Shown: in pieces, positions 32,793 to 42,089 of the stretch | How the letters are laid out: each line of letters opens with the position of its first letter | Numbering within the stretch: the stretch's first letter is position 1 | NCBI GenBank assembly: GCA_016873095.1 | Contig: VGYC01000044.1 | Location: 1-43,587, forward strand | Length of the DNA stretch: 43,587 bases | Direction: 5' to 3' | Source of the DNA: Planctomycetota bacterium | Lineage (GTDB): Bacteria > Planctomycetota > Planctomycetia > Gemmatales > Gemmataceae | The notes under the pieces: model-generated | What the model saw: the letters and a program-made list of their open reading frames with translations, nothing else | Database searches by the model: none | What the model was told of the DNA's origin: nothing | Position numbers and translations under genes: made by a program

Positions 32793-33635
32793 ATGTCAAC
32801 AATCTCCATCGCCGAGTGCCTGGACGCTGCTTGCGAAGCAGCGTTGCGTGCTGCCGTCGTCCTCGACGACTGGCGCAAGCGCTTCTCGGTGCGTGAGAAA
32901 GGGCGAGCGGATCTCGTCACGGACGCCGACCTCGCCTCGCAAAAAACGATTCACGAATACCTGTGCAGCCGATTCCCGGATCACCAGTTCCTTGGCGAGG
33001 AAGATCTGGCAAGCCGCGACTCCACGAGCCACCTCACGGCGAGCCGGGAGCGTAAGCGACCGGAGGACGCTGCCACGGATGACCGGCCAACCTGGATCGT
33101 CGATCCCATCGACGGCACGACCAACTACGTTCACGATTGCCCAATGTACTGCGTGTCCATTGGTTTGCAAGTCGGCGGACAGCTTATCGCCGGCGTGGTT
33201 TATGATCCGCGCCAGAAGGAGATGTTCTCGGCCGCACAGGGCATGGGCGCCTGGCTGAATGACGAGCGCATTCAGGTCAGCGCCTGCGACAAGCTCGAGG
33301 ACGCGCTGCTCGCCACCGGCTTTCCGCCCGACCTGCGCGGACAGGAGCGGGCCCTCGATTGGTGGCGCCACTTCTCCTTGCGCACGCGCTCGCTGCGACG
33401 GACGGGCTCAACGGCGCTCAACCTCGCCTACGTCGCCGCCGGACGGTTTGACGGCTACTGGGCGTTCGATAATCATGTGTGGGACGTAGCCGGCGGCACC
33501 GTGCTGGTGCGCGAAGCCGGCGGCGTCATCAGCGACGTTGACGGCGCCGCGTACAATCCCTACACTCCCGATGCACTGGCCAGCAATGCCCGTTTGCACC
33601 CCATCTTGCTGAAGGCGCTTGCCGAGGGTCCCTGA
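32793..33635 (+). CDS. Inositol-monophosphatase-family phosphatase with an inserted repeat
   Basis: This 280-residue enzyme should remove phosphate from inositol phosphate, histidinol phosphate or a similar sugar. The ATG at 32793 has GGAG upstream. Metal-binding signatures are intact: DLVTDADLASQ, FLGEE (66-70), WIVDPIDGTTNY (101-112) and VWDVAGGTVLVREAGG near the C-terminus. Between GEE and WIVDP there are about 30 residues, against about 12 in E. coli SuhB. The surplus contains TASRERKRPE, encoded at about 33033-33066, which looks like a mobile repeat taken up in frame. The loop lies outside the metal site, so activity may remain. The true substrate is not known from sequence. Confidence 0.9.
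   Translation: MSTISIAECLDAACEAALRAAVVLDDWRKRFSVREKGRADLVTDADLASQKTIHEYLCSRFPDHQFLGEEDLASRDSTSHLTASRERKRPEDAATDDRPTWIVDPIDGTTNYVHDCPMYCVSIGLQVGGQLIAGVVYDPRQKEMFSAAQGMGAWLNDERIQVSACDKLEDALLATGFPPDLRGQERALDWWRHFSLRTRSLRRTGSTALNLAYVAAGRFDGYWAFDNHVWDVAGGTVLVREAGGVISDVDGAAYNPYTPDALASNARLHPILLKALAEGP
33033..33066 (+). repeat. Family D repeat inserted in frame in a coding gene
   Basis: A stretch beginning CTCACGGCGAGCCGGGAGCG and ending CGACCGGAGG encodes the surplus TASRERKRPE segment of the phosphatase. I recall closely similar sequence as a dispersed element in planctomycete genomes, but I see only one copy in this window. It adds whole codons and leaves the frame open. Confidence 0.6.
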
Positions 33636-33657
33636 TTCATCTCCTCGCGGAGCCAAC

Positions 33658-34476
33658 ATGACGCACCCCAGAACCATCTGTTCCTGTATCGGGCTGCTTG
33701 TGGTCGCTTGCTCCACTTGCGCCCAGGAGGCTTCGAGCAAGGACCTGAACACGCTGAGCATGGAAATCGCGGCCATGCGCAAGCTCGACAGCCTGTCGAT
33801 CACTCCGGAACAGCTGAAAATCATTGCCGGCTGGGTCAACGAGACTGCCGAGAAGCCGCGCGACCGCGATCCGGCGCGAGTCAATCTCAAGTATCGCAAG
33901 GCCGTCCTCGATCTGCACGCCGCGCTGGCCCAGAAGAAGGCTGCCGACGCAGTTGTTGCCTTGCAGATCAAGGTCAACGACATCAAGGCCGTTGATCGCG
34001 TCGAGCTGGACGACGATCACGGCACGACGGCTCCGGCGCGCAAGCGTGCCGCGGAGCTGTTCAAGACCTTGAAGACCCCGCAGGTCGCCGCCTTGCTGAC
34101 CAGTGCGGAAGACTCCGAGCCGGAAGAATTGCTCTGGACCGCTCTCAAGCAAAGCCGGGAACTCAAGGACAAGGAATGGCGCGACGCCCGCGACGAGGCG
34201 GGGACCGAACTGGCCCATTCCCTGGCGGGCACCGACGATGCCATGGCTCAAAGACTCAAGGAACAGGTGGTGCAGTTGCTCGACAAAGCTCATGCCATGT
34301 CGAAGGACGATTTCGCCAAGTCGGAACGCGACTTTCAGCGGCAGATCGCCAAGCTGGCGGGTATGGCGACACCAATTGACGTGTTGCGTAACCGGGCCGT
34401 GCTGAATCTTGCGACGGTGCTGTCAAACCCGACCCTGCCGGCGGTCGTGGAGATACGACTGAAGGTGAAGGAATGA
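33658..34476 (+). CDS. Secreted helical protein, possible lipoprotein
   Basis: This 272-residue protein starts at the ATG at 33658 (GGAG upstream), 22 bases after the phosphatase stop. The leader (TICSCIGLLVVACSTCAQEA) has a lipobox-like VVAC, but ordinary cleavage after CAQ or AQA is also possible. The rest is highly charged and helical (LKYRKAVLDLHAALAQKKAA; SRELKDKEWRDARDEAGTEL; FAKSERDFQRQIAKLAGMA), which suggests coiled coils or a helical bundle. I recognise no family. It may share a transcript with the phosphatase and the iron/heme genes upstream. Confidence 0.78.
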   Translation: MTHPRTICSCIGLLVVACSTCAQEASSKDLNTLSMEIAAMRKLDSLSITPEQLKIIAGWVNETAEKPRDRDPARVNLKYRKAVLDLHAALAQKKAADAVVALQIKVNDIKAVDRVELDDDHGTTAPARKRAAELFKTLKTPQVAALLTSAEDSEPEELLWTALKQSRELKDKEWRDARDEAGTELAHSLAGTDDAMAQRLKEQVVQLLDKAHAMSKDDFAKSERDFQRQIAKLAGMATPIDVLRNRAVLNLATVLSNPTLPAVVEIRLKVKE

Positions 34477-34495
34477 ATTGCGGGCGGTCGGCTGA

Positions 34496-36100
34496 CTAAT
34501 TCTGCAGAAGCTTCGGAAGCAGGATGAAGAGCACATAGATGCCGGCGGCGGTGAGCAGCGTGTAGCCGGCGCAACGCAGGAAAATGCCGCCCCAGTAGCT
34601 CAAATTGGATGCCTCTGGAATCTCCTTATTCTGCTTTAATTCGCGATTCTTCTCCTGCTCTTCGATCTTTTTGTACAAATTGCGATAACGTACGGTCTTC
34701 TCATCGACTGTCGAGCGGGCGGTGCGGGCCAGAACGATGTTCTGAAACTCGCGGTAGGTCGCCAGCGAGCGGAAACCTTCGTTGCGGTTGCGGCTGGCGC
34801 TGGTGGCCTCCGCATCGAAGTCCCTGGCGGCGATGAGTTTGAAAACCTCCGCGGTGCTTACCTGTCGGACAATGGCCTTGCCGTTAGGCGTGGACAGGCG
34901 GACAAACCAAACGTCGGCGACTTCGGTTTCCCTGAGAGCTGCAGGCGGCGCGGCGCCTTCCAGGGTTTTGTCAACGCTGATGCGCGTGGCCGTTGGCCGT
35001 GGCGTCGGCGTCTCGGCTTCGAGAAAGCTCAAGCACGCATTGGCCAGGTCGAGGCTTTCCAGGGCGTCGATCACTTCGCCGCAGTCGGCATAGCGGTTGC
35101 GCGCCAGTTTCTGCGTCATCTTGAAAATGATCAAGTCCAGCTTCTCGGGCACTTCCGGATTCCGCTGCCGCGCGGGCGGGAACGTGCCCGCTTCTTTCGC
35201 CTGAATGACCTCGACAATCGTGCGTCCAACAAAAGGCGGTTGCCCGGTGAGCAAACAATAGAGCATGCAGCCAAGGGCATAGATGTCGCAGCGCAGGTCG
35301 GCGTCCTTGGCGCTGCGGGCCTGCTCCAGCGGCATGTACCAGGGCGTGCCCACGGCATGGCCTGTCGCGGTCAACGACATGTCCTCTTCTTCCAGCTTCA
35401 CCATGCCCAGATCGGTGACCTTCACCTGGCCCTTGGAATTGACGAGGATGTTGTCCGGCTTGATGTCGCGGTGGATGTGCCCTTCGTCGTGTGCGTATTT
35501 CAAGGCCTGGGCGCACGCCAGCGTGACGTGCAAGGCGTCGCCGACGCTCAGTCGCCCCAGGCGATTCAGCACATCTTGCAAGTTCCCGCCATCGACGTAC
35601 TCCATGGCGATGAAATGCCGGCCTTCGATCTCATCGATGGCGTAGCTTTGCACGATGTTAGGGTGGTCCAGGGCAAACATGACATCGCTCTCGCGCTTCA
35701 AACGAGCGCGCAACTTGGGGTTGTTGGCCACGTGCGGGAACAGGACCTTGAGGGCGACCTCGCGATTGAAGCTCGGTTGATAGGCGCGATAGACCATGCC
35801 CATCGCACCCTCGCCAACCTTTTTCAGAATGCGAAACTCGCCTAGCTTCTTGAGGTCCTCGGTTAACGGCGGCAATACCGTGTCATCGCTTTCCAGCGAA
35901 GTAGAAGTGTCGGGGCGGGGGGATGTGATGGCTTGCGCAGCCGGGTCGGAAGCAATGATGCGTGTGGCGCCGAGGTCGTCGGCAGCCTGGCCGCGCGCCG
36001 CACTTCCCGTATTGCCCGCGTCCTTGTCGGCGCTGGCTCCCGGCGCACGCTGCTCCGAGCGGCGCCCGACACCAGATGGGGAACGCGGTGATTGTTCCAT
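34496..36100 (-). CDS. Membrane-anchored Ser/Thr protein kinase
   Basis: This 534-residue kinase starts at the ATG at 36100 with AGGAG upstream. Residues 1-85 are a disordered leader rich in Ala, Ser and Asp. The kinase domain (about 88-350) has GEGAMGMVYRA, the ATP lysine in VALKVL (Lys118), HRDIKPDN (210-217), and DLG (230-232) in the place of DFG. The activation segment ends in PLEQ instead of APE. A linker of about 150 residues (KAIVRQVSTAEVFKLIAA) and a Glu/Lys/Arg coiled stretch precede one C-terminal transmembrane helix (YTLLTAAGIYVLFILLPKLL). The C-tail location puts the kinase in the cytoplasm. It is the third gene of a minus-strand kinase group, 166 bases after the Gfo-like gene. 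Confidence 0.94.
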   Translation of the reverse strand: MEQSPRSPSGVGRRSEQRAPGASADKDAGNTGSAARGQAADDLGATRIIASDPAAQAITSPRPDTSTSLESDDTVLPPLTEDLKKLGEFRILKKVGEGAMGMVYRAYQPSFNREVALKVLFPHVANNPKLRARLKRESDVMFALDHPNIVQSYAIDEIEGRHFIAMEYVDGGNLQDVLNRLGRLSVGDALHVTLACAQALKYAHDEGHIHRDIKPDNILVNSKGQVKVTDLGMVKLEEEDMSLTATGHAVGTPWYMPLEQARSAKDADLRCDIYALGCMLYCLLTGQPPFVGRTIVEVIQAKEAGTFPPARQRNPEVPEKLDLIIFKMTQKLARNRYADCGEVIDALESLDLANACLSFLEAETPTPRPTATRISVDKTLEGAAPPAALRETEVADVWFVRLSTPNGKAIVRQVSTAEVFKLIAARDFDAEATSASRNRNEGFRSLATYREFQNIVLARTARSTVDEKTVRYRNLYKKIEEQEKNRELKQNKEIPEASNLSYWGGIFLRCAGYTLLTAAGIYVLFILLPKLLQN

Positions 36101-36266
36101 GAACTCCTCGCGAGGGAACGGGCGGGCGCGCTCCGACGGCTGTCTGAGAGATTATAGCACGCCGCGCGCCGTCAAGGAGGTTAAAGTTGAATTAAACTCT
36201 GCACTTTCGCCAACTTGGTTACCATCGATTCATTGGGGAATGTGCACCTGCCCAGGCTGAGGGACT

Positions 36267-37553
36267 TCACTTGTCCGTCACTTTCTCTGCCGAGTTTGGC
36301 ACCGCCCAGCGGAAGAGTTGCATCAACAAGAAGATGCCGAACACCGGGGCGATCAGCCAGCCGAGCCAGGGCAGCCAGATTGAGAAAATCAGCAGCGCCA
36401 GGCTTAGCCAGATCAGGCTGCAGCCGACCAATGTCATGGCCCCCTTGAAGCCAACCTCCTCGGACGCCTCCTGAAAGTCGAGCGTACTGGCCCGTCGGCG
36501 TTCGACGCTGCGGTGAGCGGCGTCGTTCAGCTCCAGGCCGCGGACCTCGTCTTGCCAGAGCACGCGTGGTTCCGAGGAGCCGATCAGCGACGCCGACCGG
36601 TGCTTACCGGTATCGACGATCGATTCCGGCGTGAACCGTCCGAGCGCGGCCTCGAAAACCGCGACAAGCGCCGGCCATGGATTCCAGGCGTCCCAGTGTT
36701 CATGTCGAGGCGTCAGGGCATCGTCCGTCCACATCAAGGTCGCCGGTCCCGGCCAGCCCTGCGGAAAGATGACATCGAAACGGCGTGAGCGCTTTACCAG
36801 CGTCCAGCGCCAGCGTGATTCGCTCTGCCGGGGCACGAAGGCAGCGCGAAACATGCCTCCTCGTAGAAAGCGACCGGTCACCAGCACGAGTTCACCGGGA
36901 ACGATCTCCTCCTCGCTGGTCAGGCCGAACACCTCCACGATCTCCCCGCCGAGCATCCTGGCCACGTTCCAGCCGGGCAAGTCCAGTTGCTCGGCATCGC
37001 GCTCGTCGCCGGCAAAGACGGTCTCCGTGGTGCAAAGTTCCATGTCGAGCCGGTCGAACGCGGCCCCGGGCGCAGCGGCTGGACGTGAAGCCGGCCCCAC
37101 GGACTCGGTGATGGCCGTGCTGCTTGTCGGCGTCGGCGCTGGTCCCGCAACGGCATCTGTAAGCTCGGCGAGTCGGAGAAAGGCGGGATGCAGCGCCTCG
37201 GGCAGTAACGGCAGCAAGAGTCTGCGGGCGTCCTTTTGCAACATGCCGGCTTCATAAGCGCCGTCCATGTCCAGGGGATGCACACACAGGACATGGTGCT
37301 CGGATTGCAAGGCTCGCCTTAGCTGGTTCATGCGATCCGCGGGACTGCCGGCGACGATGACGGCTTCGACTTGCGGATCGGCGAGCGCCTCCTCCACATC
37401 GCCCACGCGCGGCGGCGACAGCTGCCAGCGACGCAAGCGCTCCATCCCGAGCGCCCCGCCGCAATACACGGCCAGTTCGTGCCGCCCGGTCCCCACTAGG
37501 GCCCAGGCCATGTCGAGACCATCCGGATGTTCGCCGAGCAGCGCGAAACGCAT
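36267..37553 (-). CDS. Gfo/Idh/MocA-like protein without EKP motif, with C-terminal membrane anchor
   Basis: The ATG at 37553 gives 428 residues and a Rossmann start (MRFALLGEHPDGLDMAWALV); a GTG at 37604 overlaps the previous stop but adds a non-conserved leader. The first 130 residues follow the Gfo/Idh/MocA pattern, with EEALADPQVEAVIVAGSPAD and HHVLCVHPLDMD. In active members the last block has EKP with a catalytic Lys; here it is VHP (about 91-93). The middle (about 200-340) is a different domain with GELVLVTGRFLRGGMFRAAF. The C-terminus has two hydrophobic segments (LIWLSLALLIFSIWLPWLGW, LIAPVFGIFLLMQLF). It looks like a membrane-bound pseudoenzyme that may sense a nucleotide or sugar for the flanking kinases. 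Confidence 0.72.
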   Translation of the reverse strand: MRFALLGEHPDGLDMAWALVGTGRHELAVYCGGALGMERLRRWQLSPPRVGDVEEALADPQVEAVIVAGSPADRMNQLRRALQSEHHVLCVHPLDMDGAYEAGMLQKDARRLLLPLLPEALHPAFLRLAELTDAVAGPAPTPTSSTAITESVGPASRPAAAPGAAFDRLDMELCTTETVFAGDERDAEQLDLPGWNVARMLGGEIVEVFGLTSEEEIVPGELVLVTGRFLRGGMFRAAFVPRQSESRWRWTLVKRSRRFDVIFPQGWPGPATLMWTDDALTPRHEHWDAWNPWPALVAVFEAALGRFTPESIVDTGKHRSASLIGSSEPRVLWQDEVRGLELNDAAHRSVERRRASTLDFQEASEEVGFKGAMTLVGCSLIWLSLALLIFSIWLPWLGWLIAPVFGIFLLMQLFRWAVPNSAEKVTDK

Positions 37554-37600
37554 GAGCCTTGCTGGATCCCCTTCGAATGAAGTAGTCTTGAAACAGGTTG

Positions 37601-40600
37601 TCACTGCGGCAATCGGGCCGTATCGGCGCCTGGCCGGGGCTGGCCCGGCGGCGGTTGTGCTCCCTTTGGCAGCACGAGCCGGAGCAATGACGGCGGGTCG
37701 TCAACACCGAGCAGTTTCGCACCGCCGGCTGGTGCATCGAACAGCAACGACTGCTGCTCACCGATAGCACCCCATAGGTTCACCCATTGTAAATGCGTTG
37801 CCAGCGTCGCCTCGCGATCGGCAAGGTTCACGTAAGCGGAGAGACGCTTCTGGTCGAAGGCGTTGTTCTTGCCGCGCCACAGCATCGAACCGTGAATCAG
37901 CCAGTCACCGCGGCAGCGCAGCAAGGACGTGGCCCGCGACGGGTCCTGAAAGGGTGTCAGGAACAGATTGCTCATGCTGTGGATGGACAGGGAGGGCGAA
38001 GCCGCGGCGTTTGCCGGCAAGAGGTCACTGACGTCAATCAGGTCGCCCGCGAAGGCGAAGGTGCTCTCCTCCCATAGCCACAGGTGGTTCAGCGCCGTCG
38101 GAGTTGACGGCGCCTTGACCTGAATGCCGTCCTCGCCGGATACCAGAAGGCTGTGCTTGATGCGCATCGCTGATCGGTTGCCGGAGATCATGATGAGTTT
38201 CTTGTCGGAGATCAGCACCGACTCGTTGATGGCCAGCGCGTCCGGCGTGGTCGATTGCAAGTCGATGAGGCCGACGTATTCCCTGGGCCCCTTGCGCATG
38301 GGGCCGATGAGCGAAGACTTGCCCAGGCGCAAGGAACCGTTCTTGACGCGGATGAGTCGCTGTGGCCCCGGCGCAAAGCGCGAGTTTTCCAGGCGCAAGC
38401 GGGCATTGATGATTTCCAGGTTGCCGTCCTCGACGTCAATCAATGCTTCGACACCGGCGGTCGCCTGTGGTTGCGGCGCCAGCGACAACGGCTTGGTCCT
38501 GGCAGGCTCAAAGTACATCACAAGTTCTTTGACGCCCTTGACACGAATGGGCGAGGTCAGTCGCTCTCCCTGTCCGGTAAGGTGCAAGACGATGCGCGGC
38601 GGCGGCCGGCCGTCCTTGAGACGCGATTCCAGAAATCTTCCGAGATCGATCTTGTTGAGGTCGAGCCGTTCCGCGCCGGCTTGGGGGAACGACACTGGCA
38701 GTGGAATCGTTGACGCTTCCGGCGAAGCAAAGGTGCGTTTGAGCCAGGCGTGCGGTCCGGCAGGTACAGCGGCGGTCTCGCAGCCAAGCGGCACATCGTT
38801 GCTCGTTGCCGCAAACGCCAGCTGGGTGCCGTGTGTGGCATAAGCCCCGGCCTCGATTTCGTCGATTGCAGTTATCCCGAGTCGCGGCGGCCAGGTCGCA
38901 TCCTGTACACGATCTCCTTCGGTGTACTTCCAGCGTTCCTGAAAAGCTTTCAGCGCGGCGGGTACGATGACGCGGCCTTCTACGTCCAGCAAGTTTCGCC
39001 AGCCAGCGTAAAGGCAATTGTAGACTCGCCAGCCCAGGCGCTCCGAGTTCCCGCTGGCGCCGAGTCGGAGCATTGCCGTGGTGGGCGACGGGCCGACCGC
39101 GGCAAACAGGGCATCCCAGGCGAGCAGCTTCACGCTGCCGCCGCCGAGCGGGGCGGGAATCTCCAGCAGCGCATCGCCTGCAACCAGGGTCGAGCGGACC
39201 ACGCGAATCATTGCGGGCGCGTCGCCTCCGCGCATCAACGGCGCTTGCGCGCCGACGATCAGGGTGCCGTCGAGCAGTGCCTCGCCGCCACGCTGCAAGT
39301 CGAGGGCGGTAAGGTTGCCGCCACGCGCGTAGCACTGGCTCAAGCGGCAACGTGGCTGCCGGGCGGCATACGGCTCGAGACGTGCGAGTGCGACGCCACC
39401 TGATTGCTTGCCAGCGACCGAGAACGTGCAGCGCTGCGCTTGCAAGTCGCTGCCTTGCAGGTGAAAGAAGCTGACCTGGCCGGGTAGCTCCTGGCAGCGG
39501 GCGACCACATCGACGTTCACAAGCTGCAACTGACTGCTGGTCAACGACAGCATGCGCTCGCCAGCGTCGCCGTTCTCCTTGAGCGGCTTCGCGTCCCAGG
39601 CGAGCAAGGGACGAAAGCCGTCGCCGCCGCGAATGACGATGTTGCGATCCTGAATCGGAGGCAACGACGGCATGATCAGCGGCCCTTGATCCAGAATCTC
39701 GATTACGGTCTGACCTGGACCGGCACTGGCAATGGCTTCCGCCAGCGAGGCGAAGGACCCTGGCCCGGCGGACGCTACACGGCTGACACGAAACAACGTC
39801 GCGCCGGGCGCCGGCTGCGGAAACGCGCCAAACGAGCCATAAAACTCCTTGACCAGTGCCGCCGGATCGGGTGCCTTCGCCGGATCGAACAGACGCGGAT
39901 ACTTGCCTTGCTTTTGCTTGTCCAGCGGCCTGGGATCGACTTTCGGCTCGACGTCCTTGTCCTTGCTCTTCGCCTGAGGTTCGGGATCCTTTTTGACGAG
40001 GCCTGGATCGATGCTGGGGTCTTTCTTTGCCGGCGCCGGCTCGCGCGACGTGAGCTTCAAGCCAATGTAGATGAGCAGGCCTGCAAGCACGACCATGCCG
40101 ACGGCCAGCAAGATGCCGGTGTGATTGACGCCCGCCGGCTTGTCGCTGCGCAGCGATTCCTCGTCGAGCTTTTTCGGTCGCGGCGGCATCCTGGGAACGG
40201 GCCGGGGCTTGGGCTTCGACGTCGTAGTTTCTTGACGTGCTGGCCTGTCTGCCTCGGTCTTCGGGTCGTCTGCTTCCTCGGGAGGATGGTCGGGGAAGCC
40301 GGGCTCATGCTCCTCGTCCATGTCCGTCCGGCGGCGCAATTTGCCCTTGCTCGGTGCTGGATGAGTCACATCGCCCGCGAGGGCGGCCAGCGACGCCAGA
40401 CTCTCCGCGCGATCGCGCGTCAGCCGCAGCTTCTTGTAGTTCTCGAGATCGTCCAGTAACTCGGCGGGCGTCTGGTAGCGGTCCGATGGCTTCTTGGCCA
40501 GCATCTTTCCAAGGATCACGACAAGCCCGTCCGGCACGGACTTGTTCAGCGTCCGGATATCGGGTGGGTCGTCTTCCGCATGCTTGTTGAGACGCTCGGG

Positions 40601-41284
40601 CAAGCTCCCTTCCGGAAACGGCGCCATGCCGGCCAGCATGTGGAATAACGTGCAGCCAAGCGAATAGATGTCACTGCGACTGTCGGCAGCGCGGCTATCG
40701 CGAGCCTGCTCGGGCGACATGTAATCGACGGTACCAACGGTTGTGCTCGGGGCCGTGACGCGGAACTCATCGTCTTGCACCGGCCGGGCCAGCCCCATGT
40801 CGGTCAGCTTTAGAATGAAGCAATCTTGTCCCTTGGCGAGCAAGAAATTCGACGGCTTGATGTCCCGGTGCACGATGCCCTGCTGGTGCGCATGGTCCAG
40901 GGCACGGGTCGCCTGGATGAGAATCTGCCTTGTTTCCTCCGGCTTTAGCATGCCCTTGCGAGTGATGTACTCGTGCAGATCGATTCCCTCCACGAACTCC
41001 ATGGCAAGGAAGTGCATGTCGCCATCTTGACCGACGTCATAGATGGCGACGATGTTTTCGTGGCGCAGCCTGGCCGCCGCGCGAGCCTCGCGGCGAAAGC
41101 GCTCCAGCATGTTTGGCTTGGAGGCCAGTTCCGGGTGCAGGATCTTCAATGCCACCTGGCGCTGCAATTCGGTATCGATGGCCTTGTAGACGGCCCCCAT
41201 GCCGCCGTTGTTGATGTGCTTGACGATCTGATACTTGCCGATCCGCTGATAGCGCTGGCCCTTGTTTCTTGCGTCCGCGGCCAT
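37601..41284 (-). CDS. Transmembrane Ser/Thr kinase with large beta-helix-like extracytoplasmic domain
   Basis: This 1227-residue protein is taken from the ATG at 41284; an in-frame TTG at 41332 is less likely. The kinase domain (about 15-285) has NNGGMGAVYKA, Lys47 in VALKIL, HRDIKPSN (139-146), DMG (162-164) in place of DFG, and SPEQARD. A Pro/Lys/Glu-rich linker leads to one transmembrane helix (about 390-410). Outside the membrane a charged stalk precedes about 750 residues with repeated short strands and turns (NIVIRGGDGFRPLLAWDAK, SQLQLVNVDVVARCQELPG, GEALLDGTLIVGAQAPLM). This resembles a right-handed beta-helix of the pectate-lyase/NosD type. It would be a receptor kinase that senses a surface or glycan ligand. 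Confidence 0.9.
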   Translation of the reverse strand: MAADARNKGQRYQRIGKYQIVKHINNGGMGAVYKAIDTELQRQVALKILHPELASKPNMLERFRREARAAARLRHENIVAIYDVGQDGDMHFLAMEFVEGIDLHEYITRKGMLKPEETRQILIQATRALDHAHQQGIVHRDIKPSNFLLAKGQDCFILKLTDMGLARPVQDDEFRVTAPSTTVGTVDYMSPEQARDSRAADSRSDIYSLGCTLFHMLAGMAPFPEGSLPERLNKHAEDDPPDIRTLNKSVPDGLVVILGKMLAKKPSDRYQTPAELLDDLENYKKLRLTRDRAESLASLAALAGDVTHPAPSKGKLRRRTDMDEEHEPGFPDHPPEEADDPKTEADRPARQETTTSKPKPRPVPRMPPRPKKLDEESLRSDKPAGVNHTGILLAVGMVVLAGLLIYIGLKLTSREPAPAKKDPSIDPGLVKKDPEPQAKSKDKDVEPKVDPRPLDKQKQGKYPRLFDPAKAPDPAALVKEFYGSFGAFPQPAPGATLFRVSRVASAGPGSFASLAEAIASAGPGQTVIEILDQGPLIMPSLPPIQDRNIVIRGGDGFRPLLAWDAKPLKENGDAGERMLSLTSSQLQLVNVDVVARCQELPGQVSFFHLQGSDLQAQRCTFSVAGKQSGGVALARLEPYAARQPRCRLSQCYARGGNLTALDLQRGGEALLDGTLIVGAQAPLMRGGDAPAMIRVVRSTLVAGDALLEIPAPLGGGSVKLLAWDALFAAVGPSPTTAMLRLGASGNSERLGWRVYNCLYAGWRNLLDVEGRVIVPAALKAFQERWKYTEGDRVQDATWPPRLGITAIDEIEAGAYATHGTQLAFAATSNDVPLGCETAAVPAGPHAWLKRTFASPEASTIPLPVSFPQAGAERLDLNKIDLGRFLESRLKDGRPPPRIVLHLTGQGERLTSPIRVKGVKELVMYFEPARTKPLSLAPQPQATAGVEALIDVEDGNLEIINARLRLENSRFAPGPQRLIRVKNGSLRLGKSSLIGPMRKGPREYVGLIDLQSTTPDALAINESVLISDKKLIMISGNRSAMRIKHSLLVSGEDGIQVKAPSTPTALNHLWLWEESTFAFAGDLIDVSDLLPANAAASPSLSIHSMSNLFLTPFQDPSRATSLLRCRGDWLIHGSMLWRGKNNAFDQKRLSAYVNLADREATLATHLQWVNLWGAIGEQQSLLFDAPAGGAKLLGVDDPPSLLRLVLPKGAQPPPGQPRPGADTARLPQ

Positions 41285-41614
41285 GAGTTGTTCGCCGTCT
41301 GGAAGATCGTGCCCGAAAGATGCCCAGGTCAATTCTAGCTTGGATCACGAAGATCCGTCAACGACGAGGCGATCAAACCATCAAACCGTCACATGCCGCA
41401 AGAGATGCATTCGCACATCAAGAAAATGGACGGGACGCCGATGCAGTATTGTAGCGGCTTCGAGGCGTGCTGGCTCCAGCATTGGGTGGTGCGCGAGGGA
41501 TCGTGAAAATTGTGGTAATGCATCAGGTTCGACCGCACGAAGCATAAGATGTCAACATGCAAGCACGACGGCGATGCTGTCGTTCCGGACAGACCATCCG
41601 CGGGAGACACAGGC
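41285..41614. other. Non-coding region between divergent kinase and cupin genes
   Basis: These 330 bases hold the start regions of the kinase (-) and cupin (+) genes. Short open frames occur but look like chance reading (mixed composition, no ribosome sites). GGGAGA about 8 bases before the ATG at 41615 supports the cupin start; an earlier ATG at 41549 has no such support. I see no repeat or RNA gene here. Confidence 0.5.
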
Positions 41615-42085
41615 ATGGTTAGCGTGTCAGGCAGTTGTGAGAGCGGCACAGACGCCGCAATTACGGCGCAGAGTCAGACGGCGCAGGGCCAGACGGCGCC
41701 GCGTTCACGCGTGATGCGCATGCAGCCGGGTTTTCGCTGGGAAGGCGTGGCCGTCGCTGAATACCAGGCACCCGCCGATCACTGGTGCGGCATTTCGCGC
41801 CAGGTGCTGGCCGGCGCGCAAGGCGAGCGTACGCGCTTTCAAGTCCGCTATTTCGAGATCGCTCCCGGCGGCTTCAGCGCGCTGGAGCATCACGTTCACG
41901 AACATGTGGTGGTGGTGCTGCGCGGCGCGGGACAGGTTCAGCTCGGCGACGTGCAGCACGATCTGGCCGGCGGCGACGCCGTCTACGTGGCTCCGGACGA
42001 AATCCACCAGTTTCGCAATCCTTCGACCGCGGAGCCATTCGGGTTCCTGTGCATCGTGGATGCCGAGCGCGCCGCGCCGGCGTAG
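41615..42085 (+). CDS. Cupin-domain protein
   Basis: This 156-residue protein has a single cupin barrel at about 70-145. Motif 1 is FEIAPGGFSALEHHVHEHVV, with the His pair and Glu that bind a metal, and motif 2 is APDEIHQFRNPS with the second His. Such small cupins bind metal and bind or modify small molecules. The first 35 or so residues are Ser/Gln/Thr-rich and not conserved; a start at 41714 (GTGATGCGCATG) would remove them. The CHAD gene follows 4 bases after the stop, so the two are co-translated. The substrate is unknown. Confidence 0.86.
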   Translation: MVSVSGSCESGTDAAITAQSQTAQGQTAPRSRVMRMQPGFRWEGVAVAEYQAPADHWCGISRQVLAGAQGERTRFQVRYFEIAPGGFSALEHHVHEHVVVVLRGAGQVQLGDVQHDLAGGDAVYVAPDEIHQFRNPSTAEPFGFLCIVDAERAAPA

Positions 42086-42089
42086 TCGC

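Noticed and set aside
41389-41649. An 86-codon minus-strand frame between the kinase and cupin genes
   Set aside because: Mixed composition, no ribosome site, overlap with the better supported cupin gene.
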